This document shows, piece after piece, positions 27,435 to 39,244 of a DNA stretch of 64,000 bases. Source of the DNA: Siphonodentalium dalli (Eukaryota; Mollusca; Scaphopoda; Gadilida; Siphonodentaliidae); contig CP136062.1 in NCBI GenBank assembly GCA_032622095.1, forward strand, positions 150,530,875 to 150,594,874, in the 5' to 3' direction. The notes beneath the pieces are model-generated. The model was not told where the DNA came from and did no database searches. It saw nothing but the letters and a program-made list of their open reading frames with translations. The translations under genes were made by a program, and so were the position numbers. Within the stretch, counting starts at the first letter, position 1; each line of letters opens with the position of its first letter.

Positions 27435-28238
27435 TCACCACTTATGTTCGCGGATTTCTGAGAGGGTTATGCGTTTATTCACATCTGGTTCCAGAAGTCT
27501 CAATACTAAATCGACACAGTCATTCCCAACTTCGAGCGATTTTGGCAGCAGTGTTTCTCCGGGGGTTTGATTCTTCACAATTTTCTGGATATATGAGTTG
27601 CTGAATGGCATTCTTCCAAACACCAATGAGTACATAATTATGCCCAAGCTCCATATATCTGCCATAAATGGATCGTAGTTTTCGCCCCGTATTATTTCAG
27701 GGGAAATATATGAAGAGCTCCCACAGAAAGTATTGCTCAATTCCTTCATGTTGGACATGCGCCTCGCAAAGCCAAAGTCGGTTATCTTTGCTTTGCCATT
27801 TAAGTCGAGCAGGATATTTTCCAATTTGAGATCTCGGTGCGCTATCTTCTGCTCATGCAGATTAACAACACCATGAATAATTTGTTTGAATAATTGCTTT
27901 GCTTCGCCTTCGTTCATGGGGCCATTGTCAGTAATCTTGTCCAAGAGGTCACCTCCCCGAACCAGTTCCATGAAGATGTAAATATTTTCCTTCAGTTCGA
28001 TAACATTATGCAGCTTGACAACGCTATCTGAACTAATGCTCGAGAGAACGTTTATTTCTCTCGGTAAGAACTTTTCTAGGAACTCGGGTGAAGCATTCGT
28101 CTTATTGATTATTTTCACCGCCATTTCGACGGCTTTCTTTCCATTATTGTATACGCATTCTCTGATCTTGCCGAACGACCCTTCGCCCAGCTTTCGACCC
28201 AGAATGTATCCTTTTTTCGCAAGAAATGAATTTTCCAT
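27435..28238 (-). CDS. TSSK-family protein kinase, copy K6 (267 residues)
   Basis: Same protein as K5, ending after W267. It has a silent CAT codon for H122 (ACACCATGAA on + strand, about 27870) that is shared only with K7, so K6 and K7 are the most recent pair of the 3394-bp triplet. Catalytic residues are intact. Confidence 0.9.
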   Translation of the reverse strand: MENSFLAKKGYILGRKLGEGSFGKIRECVYNNGKKAVEMAVKIINKTNASPEFLEKFLPREINVLSSISSDSVVKLHNVIELKENIYIFMELVRGGDLLDKITDNGPMNEGEAKQLFKQIIHGVVNLHEQKIAHRDLKLENILLDLNGKAKITDFGFARRMSNMKELSNTFCGSSSYISPEIIRGENYDPFMADIWSLGIIMYSLVFGRMPFSNSYIQKIVKNQTPGETLLPKSLEVGNDCVDLVLRLLEPDVNKRITLSEIREHKW

Positions 28239-28326
28239 TTTTATTATAGAAAGTTTGAACTTTGTCCATTTCCTTTATTTATAGATTTTTTTCCAAACGA
28301 CCCGAGCATCGGAGCGTGACCCTTGT

Positions 28327-30687
28327 CATAAAGGTCACGACATTGTCAACCGGACTTGGATGTATAAAAGCCTCCTTTATCAGAGATTTCTTCATTTACA
28401 ATGTCCTGAAAAACTATTCCACTTTGGAGCAATGACAAGTTGAGAAACTTGGATTGTTCACTTTTGATTACGAAACAACTTTTACTATAAAAAAAATCTG
28501 ATGAATAAATGTTTCCGTGAATTTCACGGAAACTTGGAATTTCCCCACCCCCCGCAATCGGTGAACGTCACAGACATGTTATAAAGGTCACGACATTGCC
28601 AACCGGACATGGATGTATAAAAGCCTCCTTTATCAAAGATTTCTTCATTTACAATGTCCTGAAAAACTATTCCACTTTGGAGCAATGACAAGTTGAGAAA
28701 CTTGGATTGTTCACTTTTGATTACGAAACAACTTTTACTATAAAAAAAATCTGATGAATAAATGTTTCCGTGCATTTCACGGAAACTTGGAATTTACCCA
28801 CCCCCGCAATCGATGAACGTCACAGACAAGTTATAAAGGTCACGACATTGCCAACCGGACTTGGATGTATAAAAGCCTCCTTTATCAAAGATTTCTTCAT
28901 TTACAATGTCCTGAAAAACTATTCCACTTTGGAGCAATGACAAGTTGAGAAACTTGGATTGTTCACTTTTGATTACGAAACAACTTTTACTATAAAAAAA
29001 ATCTGATGAAAGCAAGTTTCCGTGCATTTCACGGAAACATGGAATTTCCCCACCCCCGCAATCGGTGAACGTCACAGACATGTTATAAAGGTCACGACAT
29101 TGCCAACCGGACATGGATGTATAAAAGCCTCCTTTGTCAAAGATTTCTTCATTTACAATGTCCTGAAAAACTATTCCACTTTGGAGCAATGACAAGTTGA
29201 GAAACTTGGATTGTTCACTTTTGATTACGAAACAACTTTTACTATAAAAAAAATCTGATGAATAAATGTTTCCGTGCATTTCACGGAAACTTGGAATGTA
29301 CCCACCCCCGCAATCGATGAACGTCACAGACAAGTTATAAAGGTCACGACATTGCCAACCGGACTTGGATGTATAAAAGCCTCCTTTATCAAAGATTTCT
29401 TCATTTACAATGTCCTGAAAAACTATTCCACTTTGGAGCAATGACAAGTTGAGAAACTTGGATTGTTCACTTTTGATTACGAAACAACTTTTACTATAAA
29501 AAAAATCTGATGAATAAATGTTTCCGTGCATTTCACCGAAACTTGGAATTTACCCACCCCCGCAATCGATGAACGTCACAGACAAGTTATAAAGGTCACG
29601 ACATTGCCAACCGGACTTGGATGTATAAAAGACTCCTTTATCAAAGATTTCTTCATTTACAATGTCCTGAAAAACTATTCCACTTTGGAGCAATGACAAG
29701 TTGAGAAACTTGGATTGTTCACTTTTGATTACGAAACAACTTTTACTATAAAAAAAATCTGATGAAAGCAAGTTTCCGTGCATTTCACGGAAACATGGAA
29801 TTTCCCCACCCCCGCAATCGGTGAACGTCACAGACATGTTATAAAGGTCACGACATTGCCAACCGGACATTGATGTATAAAAGCCTCCTTTGTCAAAGAT
29901 TTCTTCATTTACAATGTCCTGAAAAACTATTCGACTTTGGAGCAATGACAAGTTGAGAAACTTGGATTGTTCACTTTTGATTACGAAACAACTTTTACTA
30001 TAAAAAAAATCTGATGAATAAATGTTTCCGTGCATTTCACGGAAACTTGGAATTTACCCACCCCCGCAATCGATGAACGTCACAGACAAGTTATAAAGGT
30101 CACGACATTGCCAACCGGACTTGGATGTATAAAAGACTCCTTTATCAAAGATTTCTTCATTTACAATGTCCTGAAAAACTATTCCACTTTGGAGCAATGA
30201 CAAGTTGAGAAACTTGGATTGTTCACTTTTGATTACGAAACAACTTTTACTATAAAAAAAATCTGATGAAAGCAAGTTTCCGTGCATTTCACGGAAACAT
30301 GGAATTTCCCCACCCCCGCAATCGGTGAACGTCACAGACATGTTATAAAGGTCACGACATTGCCAACCGGACTTGGATGCATAAAAGCCTCCTTTGTCAA
30401 AGATTTCTTCATTTACAATGTCCTGAAAAACTATTCCACTTTGGAGCAATGACAAGTTGAGAAACTTGGATTGTTCACTTTTGATTACGAAACAACTTTT
30501 ACTATAAAAACAATCTGATGAAAGCAAGTTTCCGTGCATTTCACGGAAACTTGGAATTTCCCCGCCCCCGCAAATTTCTTCATTTAAAAAACTACTTCAC
30601 TTTGGAGCAATGACAAGTTGAGAAACTTGGATTGTTCACTTTTGATTACGAAATAACTTTTACTATACAAAAATCTGATTCCGTGCA
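28327..30687 (+). repeat. 252-bp satellite array, block S7 (about 9 monomers)
   Basis: About 2361 bp, the same length and variant order as S6, offset 3394 bp. Confidence 0.95.
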
Positions 30688-30828
30688 GGACAAAACTATG
30701 AACTGCAAAAAAGGAAAAATTAACGGGGATTCCCCTTCCTTACAAACGACAGAACCAGTCCTTGTGAGTCTTGGAAATGTTTGTATATAAAATTTGGTTG
30801 AGAATTTTTTTAAAGAAAAAAATTATTG

Positions 30829-31632
30829 TCACCACTTATGTTCGCGGATTTCTGAGAGGGTTATGCGTTTATTCACATCTGGTTCCAGAAGTCTCAATAC
30901 TAAATCGACACAGTCATTCCCAACTTCGAGCGATTTTGGCAGCAGTGTTTCTCCGGGGGTTTGATTCTTCACAATTTTCTGGATATATGAGTTGCTGAAT
31001 GGCATTCTTCCAAACACCAATGAGTACATAATTATGCCCAAGCTCCATATATCTGCCATAAATGGATCGTAGTTTTCGCCCCGTATTATTTCAGGGGAAA
31101 TATATGAAGAGCTCCCACAGAAAGTATTGCTCAATTCCTTCATGTTGGACATGCGCCTCGCAAAGCCAAAGTCGGTTATCTTTGCTTTGCCATTTAAGTC
31201 GAGCAGGATATTTTCCAATTTGAGATCTCGGTGCGCTATCTTCTGCTCATGCAGATTAACAACACCATGAATAATTTGTTTGAATAATTGCTTTGCTTCG
31301 CCTTCGTTCATGGGGCCATTGTCAGTAATCTTGTCCAAGAGGTCACCTCCCCGAACCAGTTCCATGAAGATGTAAATATTTTCCTTCAGTTCGATAACAT
31401 TATGCAGCTTGACAACGCTATCTGAACTAATGCTCGAGAGAACGTTTATTTCTCTCGGTAAGAACTTTTCTAGGAACTCGGGTGAAGCATTCGTCTTATT
31501 GATTATTTTCACCGCCATTTCGACGGCTTTCTTTCCATTATTGTATACGCATTCTCTGATCTTGCCGAACGACCCTTCGCCCAGCTTTCGACCCAGAATG
31601 TATCCTTTTTTCGCAAGAAATGAATTTTCCAT
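30829..31632 (-). CDS. TSSK-family protein kinase, copy K7 (267 residues)
   Basis: Third member of the 3394-bp triplet: L268 replaced by a stop, silent CAT for H122 as in K6, catalytic motifs intact. The flank variant AAACTATGAACTG (other copies AAACCATGAACTG) also marks K5-K7 as a clade. Confidence 0.9.
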   Translation of the reverse strand: MENSFLAKKGYILGRKLGEGSFGKIRECVYNNGKKAVEMAVKIINKTNASPEFLEKFLPREINVLSSISSDSVVKLHNVIELKENIYIFMELVRGGDLLDKITDNGPMNEGEAKQLFKQIIHGVVNLHEQKIAHRDLKLENILLDLNGKAKITDFGFARRMSNMKELSNTFCGSSSYISPEIIRGENYDPFMADIWSLGIIMYSLVFGRMPFSNSYIQKIVKNQTPGETLLPKSLEVGNDCVDLVLRLLEPDVNKRITLSEIREHKW

Positions 31633-31720
31633 TTTTATTATAGAAAGTTTGAACTTTGTCCATTTCCTTTATTTATAGATTTTTTTCCAAACGACCCGAG
31701 CATCGGAGCGTGACCCTTGT

Positions 31721-33325
31721 CATAAAGGTCACGACATTGTCAACCGGACTTGGATGTATAAAAGCCTCCTTTATCAGAGATTTCTTCATTTACAATGTCC
31801 TGAAAAACTATTCCACTTTGGAGCAATGACAAGTTGAGAAACTTGGATTGTTCACTTTTGATTACGAAACAACTTTTACTATAAAAAAAATTTGATGAAT
31901 AAATGTTTCCGTGAATTTCACGGAAACTTGGAATTTCCCCACCCCCCGCAATCGGTGAACGTCACAGACATGTTATAAAGGTCACGACATTGCCAACCGG
32001 ACATGGATGTATAAAAGCCTCCTTTATCAAAGATTTCTTCATTTACAATGTCCTGAAAAACTATTCCACTTTGGAGCAATGACAAGTTGAGAAACTTGGA
32101 TTGTTCACTTTTGATTACGAAACAACTTTTACTATAAAAAAAATCTGATGAATAAATGTTTCCGTGCATTTCACGGAAACTTGGAATTTACCCACCCCCG
32201 CAATCGATGAACGTCACAGACAAGTTATAAAGGTCACGACATTGCCAACCGGACTTGGATGTATAAAAGCCTCCTTTATCAAAGATTTCTTCATTTACAA
32301 TGTCCTGAAAAACTATTCCACTTTGGAGCAATGACAAGTTGAGAAACTTGGATTGTTCACTTTTGATTACGAAACAACTTTTACTATAAAAAAAATCTGA
32401 TGAAAGCAAGTTTCCGTGCATTTCACGGAAACATGGAATTTCCCCACCCCCGCAATCGGTGAACGTCACAGACATGTTATAAAGGTCACGACATTGCCAA
32501 CCGGACATGGATGTATAAAAGCCTCCTTTGTCAAAGATTTCTTCATTTACAATGTCCTGAAAAACTATTCCACTTTGGAGCAATGACAAGTTGAGAAACT
32601 TGGATTGTTCACTTTTGATTACGAAACAACTTTTACTATAAAAAAAATCTGATGAATAACTGTTTCCGTGCATTTCACGGAAACTTGGAATTTACCCACC
32701 CCCGCAATCGATGAACGTCACAGACAAGTTATAAAGGTCACGACATTGCCAACCGGACTTGGATGTATAAAAGACTCCTTTATCAAAGATTTCTTCATTC
32801 ACAATGTCCTGAAAAACTATTCCACTTTGGAGCAATGACAAGTTGAGAAACTTGGATTGTTCACTTTTGATTACGAAACAACTTTTACTATAAAAAAAAT
32901 CTGATGAAAGCAAGTTTCCGTGCATTTCACGGAAACATGGAATTTCCCCACCCCCGCAATCGGTGAACGTCACAGACATGTTATAAAGGTCACGACATTG
33001 CCAACCGGACTTGGATGCATAAAAGCCTCCTTTGTCAAAGATTTCTTCATTTACAATGTCCTGAAAAACTATTCCACTTTGGAGCAATGACAAGTTGAGA
33101 AACTTGGATTGTTCACTTTTGATTACGAAACAACTTTTACTATAAAAACAATCTGATGAAAGCAAGTTTCCGTGCATTTCACGGAAACTTGGAATTTCCC
33201 CGCCCCCGCAAATTTCTTCATTTAAAAAACTACTTCACTTTGGAGCAATGACAAGTTGAGAAACTTGGATTGTTCACTTTTGATTACGAAATAACTTTTA
33301 CTATACAAAAATCTGATTCCGTGCA
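31721..33325 (+). repeat. 252-bp satellite array, block S8 (about 6 monomers)
   Basis: About 1605 bp, shortened by three monomers relative to S6/S7. Private substitutions: AATTTGATGA at about 31890, AATAACTGTTTCC at about 32655 and TTCATTCACAATG at about 32795. Confidence 0.93.
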
Positions 33326-33460
33326 GGACAAAACCATGAACTGCAAAAAAGGAAAAATTAACGGGGATTCCCCTTCCTTACAAACGACAGAACCAGTCCT
33401 TGTGAGTCTTGGAAATGTTTGTATATAAAATTTGGTTGAGAATTTTTTTAAAGAAAAAAA

Positions 33461-34270
33461 TTATTGTAACCACTTATGTTCGCGGATTTCTGAGAGGGTT
33501 ATGCGTTTATTCACATCTGGTTCCAGAAGTCTCAATACTAAATCGACACAGTCATTCCCAACTTCGAGCGATTTTGGCAGCAGTGTTTCTCCGGGGGTTT
33601 GATTCTTCACAATTTTCTGGATATATGAGTTGCTGAATGGCATTCTTCCAAACACCAATGAGTACATAATTATGCCCAAGCTCCATATATCTGCCATAAA
33701 TGGATCGTAGTTTTCGCCCCGTATTATTTCAGGGGAAATATATGAAGAGCTCCCACAGAAAGTATTGCTCAATTCCTTCATGTTGGACATGCGCCTCGCA
33801 AAGCCAAAGTCGGTTATCTTTGCTTTGCCATTTAAGTCGAGCAGGATATTTTCCAATTTGAGATCTCGGTGCGCTATCTTCTGCTCATGCAGATTAACAA
33901 CACCGTGAATAATTTGTTTGAATAATTGCTTTGCTTCGCCTTCGTTCATGGGGCCATTGTCAGTAATCTTGTCCAAGAGGTCACCTCCCCGAACCAGTTC
34001 CATGAAGATGTAAATATTTTCCTTCAGTTCGATAACATTATGCAGCTTGACAACGCTATCTGAACTAATGCTCGAGAGAACGTTTATTTCTCTCGGTAAG
34101 AACTTTTCTAGGAACTCGGGTGAAGCATTGGTCTTATTGATTATTTTCACCGCCATTTCGACGGCTTTCTTTCCATTATTGTATACGCATTCTCTGATCT
34201 TGCCGAACGACCCTTCGCCCAGCTTTCGACCCAGAATGTATCCTTTTTTCGCAAGAAATGAATTTTCCAT
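33461..34270 (-). CDS. TSSK-family protein kinase, copy K8
   Basis: Full 269-residue kinase with the LQ C-terminus restored and all motifs intact. A silent change in T47 (GCATTGGTC on + strand, about 34122) is shared with the truncated copy at 40602-41173. From here rightwards the promoter tract reads TTTTATTCC instead of TTTTTTTCC, so K8 marks the left edge of a different subfamily. Confidence 0.9.
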   Translation of the reverse strand: MENSFLAKKGYILGRKLGEGSFGKIRECVYNNGKKAVEMAVKIINKTNASPEFLEKFLPREINVLSSISSDSVVKLHNVIELKENIYIFMELVRGGDLLDKITDNGPMNEGEAKQLFKQIIHGVVNLHEQKIAHRDLKLENILLDLNGKAKITDFGFARRMSNMKELSNTFCGSSSYISPEIIRGENYDPFMADIWSLGIIMYSLVFGRMPFSNSYIQKIVKNQTPGETLLPKSLEVGNDCVDLVLRLLEPDVNKRITLSEIREHKWLQ

Positions 34271-34358
34271 TTTTATTATAGAAAGTTTGAACTTTGTCCA
34301 TTTCCTTTATTTATAGATTTTATTCCAAACGACCCGAGCATCGGAGCGTGACCCTTGT

Positions 34359-35207
34359 CATAAAGGTCACGACATTGTCAACCGGACTTGGATGTATAAA
34401 AGCCTCCTTTATCAGAGATTTCTTCATTTACAATGTCCTGAAAAACTATTCCACTTTGGAGCAATGACAAGTTGAGAAACTTGGATTGTTCACTTTTGAT
34501 TACGAAACAACTTTTACTATAAAAAAAAATCTGATGAAAGCAAGTTTCCGTGCATTTCACGGAAACTTGGAATTTCCCCACCCCCGCAATCGGTGAACGT
34601 CACAGACATGTTATAAAGGTCACGACATTGCCAACCGGACATGGATGTATAAAAGCCTCCTTTATCAAAGATTTCTTCATTTACAATGTCCTGAAAAACT
34701 ATTCCACTTTGGAGCAATGACAAGTTGAGAAACTTGGATTGTTCACTTTTGATTACGAAACAACTTTTACTATAAAAAAAATCTGATGAATAAATGTTTT
34801 CGTGCATTTCACGGAAACTTGGAATTTACCCACCCCCGCAATCGATGAACGTCACAGACAAGTTATAAAGGTCACGACATTGCCAACCGGACTTGGATGT
34901 ATAAAAGCCTCCTTTATCAAAGATTTCTTCATTTACAATGTCCTGTAAAACTATTCCACTTTGGAGCAATGACAAGTTGAGAAACTTGGATTGTTCACTT
35001 TTGATTACGAAACAACTTTTACTATAAAAACAATCTGATGAAAGCAAGTTTCCGTGCATTTCACGGAAACTTGGAATTTCCCCGCCCCCGCAAATTTCTT
35101 CATTTGAAAAACTATTTAACTTTGGAGCAATGACAAGTTGAGAAACTTGGATTGTTCACTTTTGATTACGAAATAACTTTTACTATACAAAAATCTGATT
35201 CCGTGCA
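34359..35207 (+). repeat. 252-bp satellite array, block S9 (about 3 monomers)
   Basis: About 849 bp. Variants include a longer A run before CTGATG, GTTTTCGTGC and CCTGTAAAAC. It corresponds to S12 with one extra monomer (253 bp). Confidence 0.93.
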
Positions 35208-35342
35208 GGACAAAACCATGAACTGCAAAAAATGAAAAATTAACGGGGATTCCCCTTCCATACAAACGACAGAACCAGTCCTTGTGAGTCTTGGAAATGT
35301 TTGTATATAAAATTTGGTTGAGAATTTTTTTAAAGAAAAAAA

Positions 35343-36152
35343 TTATTGTAACCACTTATGTTCGCGGATTTCAGAGAGGGTTATGCGTTTATTCACATCT
35401 GGTTCCAGAAGTCTCAATACTAAATCGACACAGTCATTCCCAACTTCGAGCGATTTTGGCAGCAGTGTTTCTCCGGGGGTTTGATTCTTCACAATTTTCT
35501 GGATATATGAGTTGCTGAATGGCATTCTTCCAAACACCAATGAGTACATAATTATGCCCAAGCTCCATATATCTGCCATAAATGGGTCGTAGTTTTCGCC
35601 CCGTATTATTTCAGGGGAAATATATGAAGAGCTCCCACAGAAAGTATTGCTCAATTCCTTCATGTTGGACATGCGCCTCGCAAAGCCAAAGTCGGTTATC
35701 TTTGCTTTGCCATTTAAGTCGAGCAGGATATTTTCCAATTTGAGATCTCGGTGCGCTATCTTCTGCTCATGCAGATTAACAACACCGTGAATAATTTGTT
35801 TGAATAATTGCTTTGCTTCGCCTTCGTTCATGGGGCCATTGTCAGTAATCTTGTCCAAGAGGTCACCTCCCCGAACCAGTTCCATGAAGATGTAAATATT
35901 TTCCTTCAGTTCGATAACATTATGCAGCTTGACAACGCTATCTGAACTAATGCTCGAGAGAACGTTTATTTCTCTCGGTAAGAACTTTTCTAGGAACTCG
36001 GGTGAAGCATTCGTCTTATTGATTATTTTCACCGCCATTTCGACGGCTTTCTTTCCATTATTGTATACGCATTCTCTGATCTTGCCGAACGACCCTTCGC
36101 CCAGCTTTCGACCCAGAATGTATCCTTTTTTCGCAAGAAATGAATTTTCCAT
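35343..36152 (-). CDS. TSSK-family protein kinase, copy K9
   Basis: Full 269-residue kinase, motifs intact. A silent GAC for D189 (AATGGGTCG on + strand) is shared with K10-K12 and both truncated copies. It is the first gene of the 6650-bp duplication and the counterpart of K11. Confidence 0.9.
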   Translation of the reverse strand: MENSFLAKKGYILGRKLGEGSFGKIRECVYNNGKKAVEMAVKIINKTNASPEFLEKFLPREINVLSSISSDSVVKLHNVIELKENIYIFMELVRGGDLLDKITDNGPMNEGEAKQLFKQIIHGVVNLHEQKIAHRDLKLENILLDLNGKAKITDFGFARRMSNMKELSNTFCGSSSYISPEIIRGENYDPFMADIWSLGIIMYSLVFGRMPFSNSYIQKIVKNQTPGETLLPKSLEVGNDCVDLVLRLLEPDVNKRITLSEIREHKWLQ

Positions 36153-36240
36153 TTTTATTATAGAAAGTTTGAACTTTGTCCATTTCCTTTATTTATAGAT
36201 TTTATTCCAAACGACCCGAGCATCGGAGCGTGACCCTTGT

Positions 36241-37562
36241 CATAAAGGTCACGACATTGTCAACCGGACTTGGATGTATAAAAGCCTCCTTTATCAGAGA
36301 TTTCTTCATTTACAATGTCCTGAAAAACTATTCCACTTTGGAGCAATGACAAGTTGAGAAACTTGGATTGTTCACTTTTGATTACGAAACAACTTTTACT
36401 ATAAAAAAAAATCTGATGAAAGCAAGTTTCCGTGCATTTCACGGAAACTTGGAATTTCCCCACCCCCGCAATCGGTGAACGTCACAGACATGTTATAAAG
36501 GTCACGACATTGCCAACCGGACATGGATGTATAAAAGCCTCTTTTATCAAAGATTTCTTCATTTACAATGTCCTGAAAAACTATTCCACTTTGGAGCAAT
36601 GACAAGTTGAGAAACTTGGATTGTTCACTTTTGATTACGAAACAACTTTTACTATAAAAAAAATCTGATGAATAAATGTTTGCGTGCATTTCACGGAAAC
36701 TTGGAATTTACCCACCCCCGCAATCGATAAACGTCACAGACAAGTTATAAAGGTCACAACATTGCCAACCGGACTTGGATGTATAAAAGCCTCCTGAAAA
36801 ACTATTCCACTTTGGAGCAATGACAAGTTGAGAAACTTGGATTGTTCACTTTTGATTACGAAACAACTTTTACTATAAAAACAATCTGATGAAAGCAAGT
36901 TTCCGTGCATTTCACGGAAACTTGGAGTTTCCCCGCCCCCGCAATCGATGAACGTCACAGACAAGTTATAAAGGTCACGACATTGCCAACCGGACTTGGA
37001 TGTATAAAAGCCTCCTTTATCAAAGATTTCTTCATTTACAATGTCCTGAAAAACTATTCCACTTTGGAGCAATGACAAGTTGAGAAACTTGGATTGTTCA
37101 CTTTTGATTACGAAACAACTTTTACTATAAAAAAAATCTGATGAATAAATGTTTTCGTGCATTTCACGGAAACTTGGAATTTACCCACCCCCGCAATCGA
37201 TGAACGTCACAGACAAGTTATAAAGGTCACGACATTGCCAACCGGACTTGGATGTATAAAAGCCTCCTTTATCAAAGATTTCTTCATTTACAATGTCCTG
37301 TAAAACTATTCCACTTTGGAGCAATGACAAGTTGAGAAACTTGGATTGTTCACTTTTGATTACGAAACAACTTTTACTATAAAAACAATCTGATGAAAGC
37401 AAGTTTCCGTGCATTTCACGGAAACTTGGAATTTCCCCGCCCCCGCAAATTTCTTCATTTGAAAAACTATTTAACTTTGGAGCAATGACAAGTTGAGAAA
37501 CTTGGATTGTTCACTTTTGATTACGAAATAACTTTTACTATACAAAAATATGATTCCGTGCA
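36241..37562 (+). repeat. 252-bp satellite array, block S10 (about 5 monomers)
   Basis: About 1322 bp. One monomer is internally deleted: after AAAAGCCTCC at about 36795 the sequence jumps straight to TGAAAAACTATTCC, losing about 38 bp. The same deletion occurs in S13, confirming the 6650-bp duplication. Confidence 0.93.
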
Positions 37563-37697
37563 GGACAAAACCATGAACTGCAAAAAATGAAAAATTAACG
37601 GGGATTCCCCTTCCATACAAACGACAGAACCAGTCCTTGTGAGTCTTGGAAATGTTTGTATATAAAATTTGGTTGAGAATTTTTTTAAAGAAAAAAA

Positions 37698-38507
37698 TTA
37701 TTGTAACCACTTATGTTCGCGGATTTCAGAGAGGGTTATGCGTTTATTCACATCTGGTTCCAGAAGTCTCAATACTAAATCGACACAGTCATTCCCAACT
37801 TCGAGCGATTTTGGCAGCAGTGTTTCTCCGGGGGTTTGATTCTTCACAATTTTCTGGATATATGAGTTGCTGAATGGCATTCTTCCAAACACCAATGAGT
37901 ACATAATTATGCCCAAGCTCCATATATCTGCCATAAATGGGTCGTAGTTTTCGCCCCGTATTATTTCAGGGGAAATATATGAAGAGCTCCCACAGAAAGT
38001 ATTGCTCAATTCCTTCATGTTGGACATGCGCCTCGCAAAGCCAAAGTCGGTTATCTTTGCTTTGCCATTTAAGTCGAGCAGGATATTTTCCAATTTGAGA
38101 TATCGGTGCGCTATCTTCTGCTCATGCAGATTAACAACACCGTGAATAATTTGTTTGAATAATTGCTTTGCTTCGCCTTCGTTCATGGGGCCATTGTCAG
38201 TAATCTTGTCCAAGAGGTCACCTCCCCGAACCAGTTCCATGAAGATGTAAATATTTTCCTTCAGTTCGATAACATTATGCAGCTTGACAACGCTATCTGA
38301 ACTAATGCTCGAGAGAACGTTTATTTCTCTCGGTAAGAACTTTTCTAGGAACTCGGGTGAAGCATTCGTCTTATTGATTATTTTCACCGCCATTTCGACG
38401 GCTTTCTTTCCATTATTGTATACGCATTCTCTGATCTTGCCGAACGACCCTTCGCCCAGCTTTCGACCCAGAATGTATCCTTTTTTCGCAAGAAATGAAT
38501 TTTCCAT
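37698..38507 (-). CDS. TSSK-family pseudokinase, copy K10 (HRD to HRY, promoter displaced by T)
   Basis: Frame of 269 residues is open, but the catalytic-loop aspartate D136 is tyrosine (HRYLKLEN; GAGATATCGG on + strand at about 38097). The proton-acceptor Asp is essential in active kinases, so this copy should be inactive. A 646-bp T element (38518-39163) lies 10 bp upstream of the ATG and moves the TATA box to 39194-39201, nearly 690 bp away. The open frame continues upstream into T for 44 more codons; that extension is transposon sequence, so I keep the usual Met. It could be a pseudogene or a catalytically dead but folded protein. Confidence 0.85.
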   Translation of the reverse strand: MENSFLAKKGYILGRKLGEGSFGKIRECVYNNGKKAVEMAVKIINKTNASPEFLEKFLPREINVLSSISSDSVVKLHNVIELKENIYIFMELVRGGDLLDKITDNGPMNEGEAKQLFKQIIHGVVNLHEQKIAHRYLKLENILLDLNGKAKITDFGFARRMSNMKELSNTFCGSSSYISPEIIRGENYDPFMADIWSLGIIMYSLVFGRMPFSNSYIQKIVKNQTPGETLLPKSLEVGNDCVDLVLRLLEPDVNKRITLSEIREHKWLQ

Positions 38508-38517
38508 TTTTATTATA

Positions 38518-39163
38518 GGTGACACTCCACAGTTTCTGCAGGGATTGGTGCAAAAATAAGGGGGCATCAATTCAATGAAAAATAACAGAAATGTGATCCC
38601 ACAACACATATACAATGTATATATACCTGGGTTGAGCATATACTAGGCTTAAAGATTTTGGTACAGAATTGTCATTTTAGTGGGGGTAGCAAGAGTTATG
38701 CCCCTTGATTGTGTGCCTGAAAAATGAAATTTTGATGCAAAAATGACCAAAATAAGCGATTTTCAGGCTCGTGGGACACAAAAACCAGAAGATCTGTGGT
38801 ATAGCCGCCTATGTTGTCTGGAAGAACACTGTTTCCTCACAAAAATATCAAAAAATTTCAAACTTCTCACCACTGTAAGTTTAAAAAAAATATTTTTCAT
38901 GCAGATGACAAATTTTAGGTGCTAAAATGTCACGCTGGTGTCTGGAGCCACTGTTTCGCAGAAATCGCTACTACTTCATACTGGTGGGGTCAAGGTCACA
39001 TGAAACAATATTTTTCAAAACTCAAAGACATCCTCTAAAAATCCACAAATTCATAACTAACCTTCTCTCAATAAACATACCACACCCATGGTGACAGAAA
39101 ACACTGGTACTCTATTCTAAGAAATTTACCCCTACTGATAATTCGAAACTGTGGAGTGTCACC
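38518..39163 (+). mobile_element. T element, subtype C (solo copy, 646 bp)
   Basis: Non-coding element with perfect 19-bp terminal inverted repeats (GGTGACACTCCACAGTTTC at 38518-38536 and its complement at 39145-39163). The other kinase copies give the empty site ATTATAGAAAG; here it reads ATTATA-T-ATAGAAAG, a clean 3-bp ATA duplication. It resembles the other T subtypes in scattered blocks (CAAAAATGACCAAAAT, GCAGATGACAAATTTT, CACTGTTTCGC, CCCCTACTGAT). Confidence 0.88.
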
Positions 39164-39244
39164 ATAGAAAGTTTGAACTTTGTCCATTTCCTTTATTTAT
39201 AGATTTTATTCCAAACGACCCGTGCATCGGAGCGTGACCCTTGT

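Noticed and set aside
38508-38639. 44-residue N-terminal extension of the K10/K12 kinase
   Set aside because: The extra codons are the T element end and 5' leader; sister genes without T start at the usual Met.
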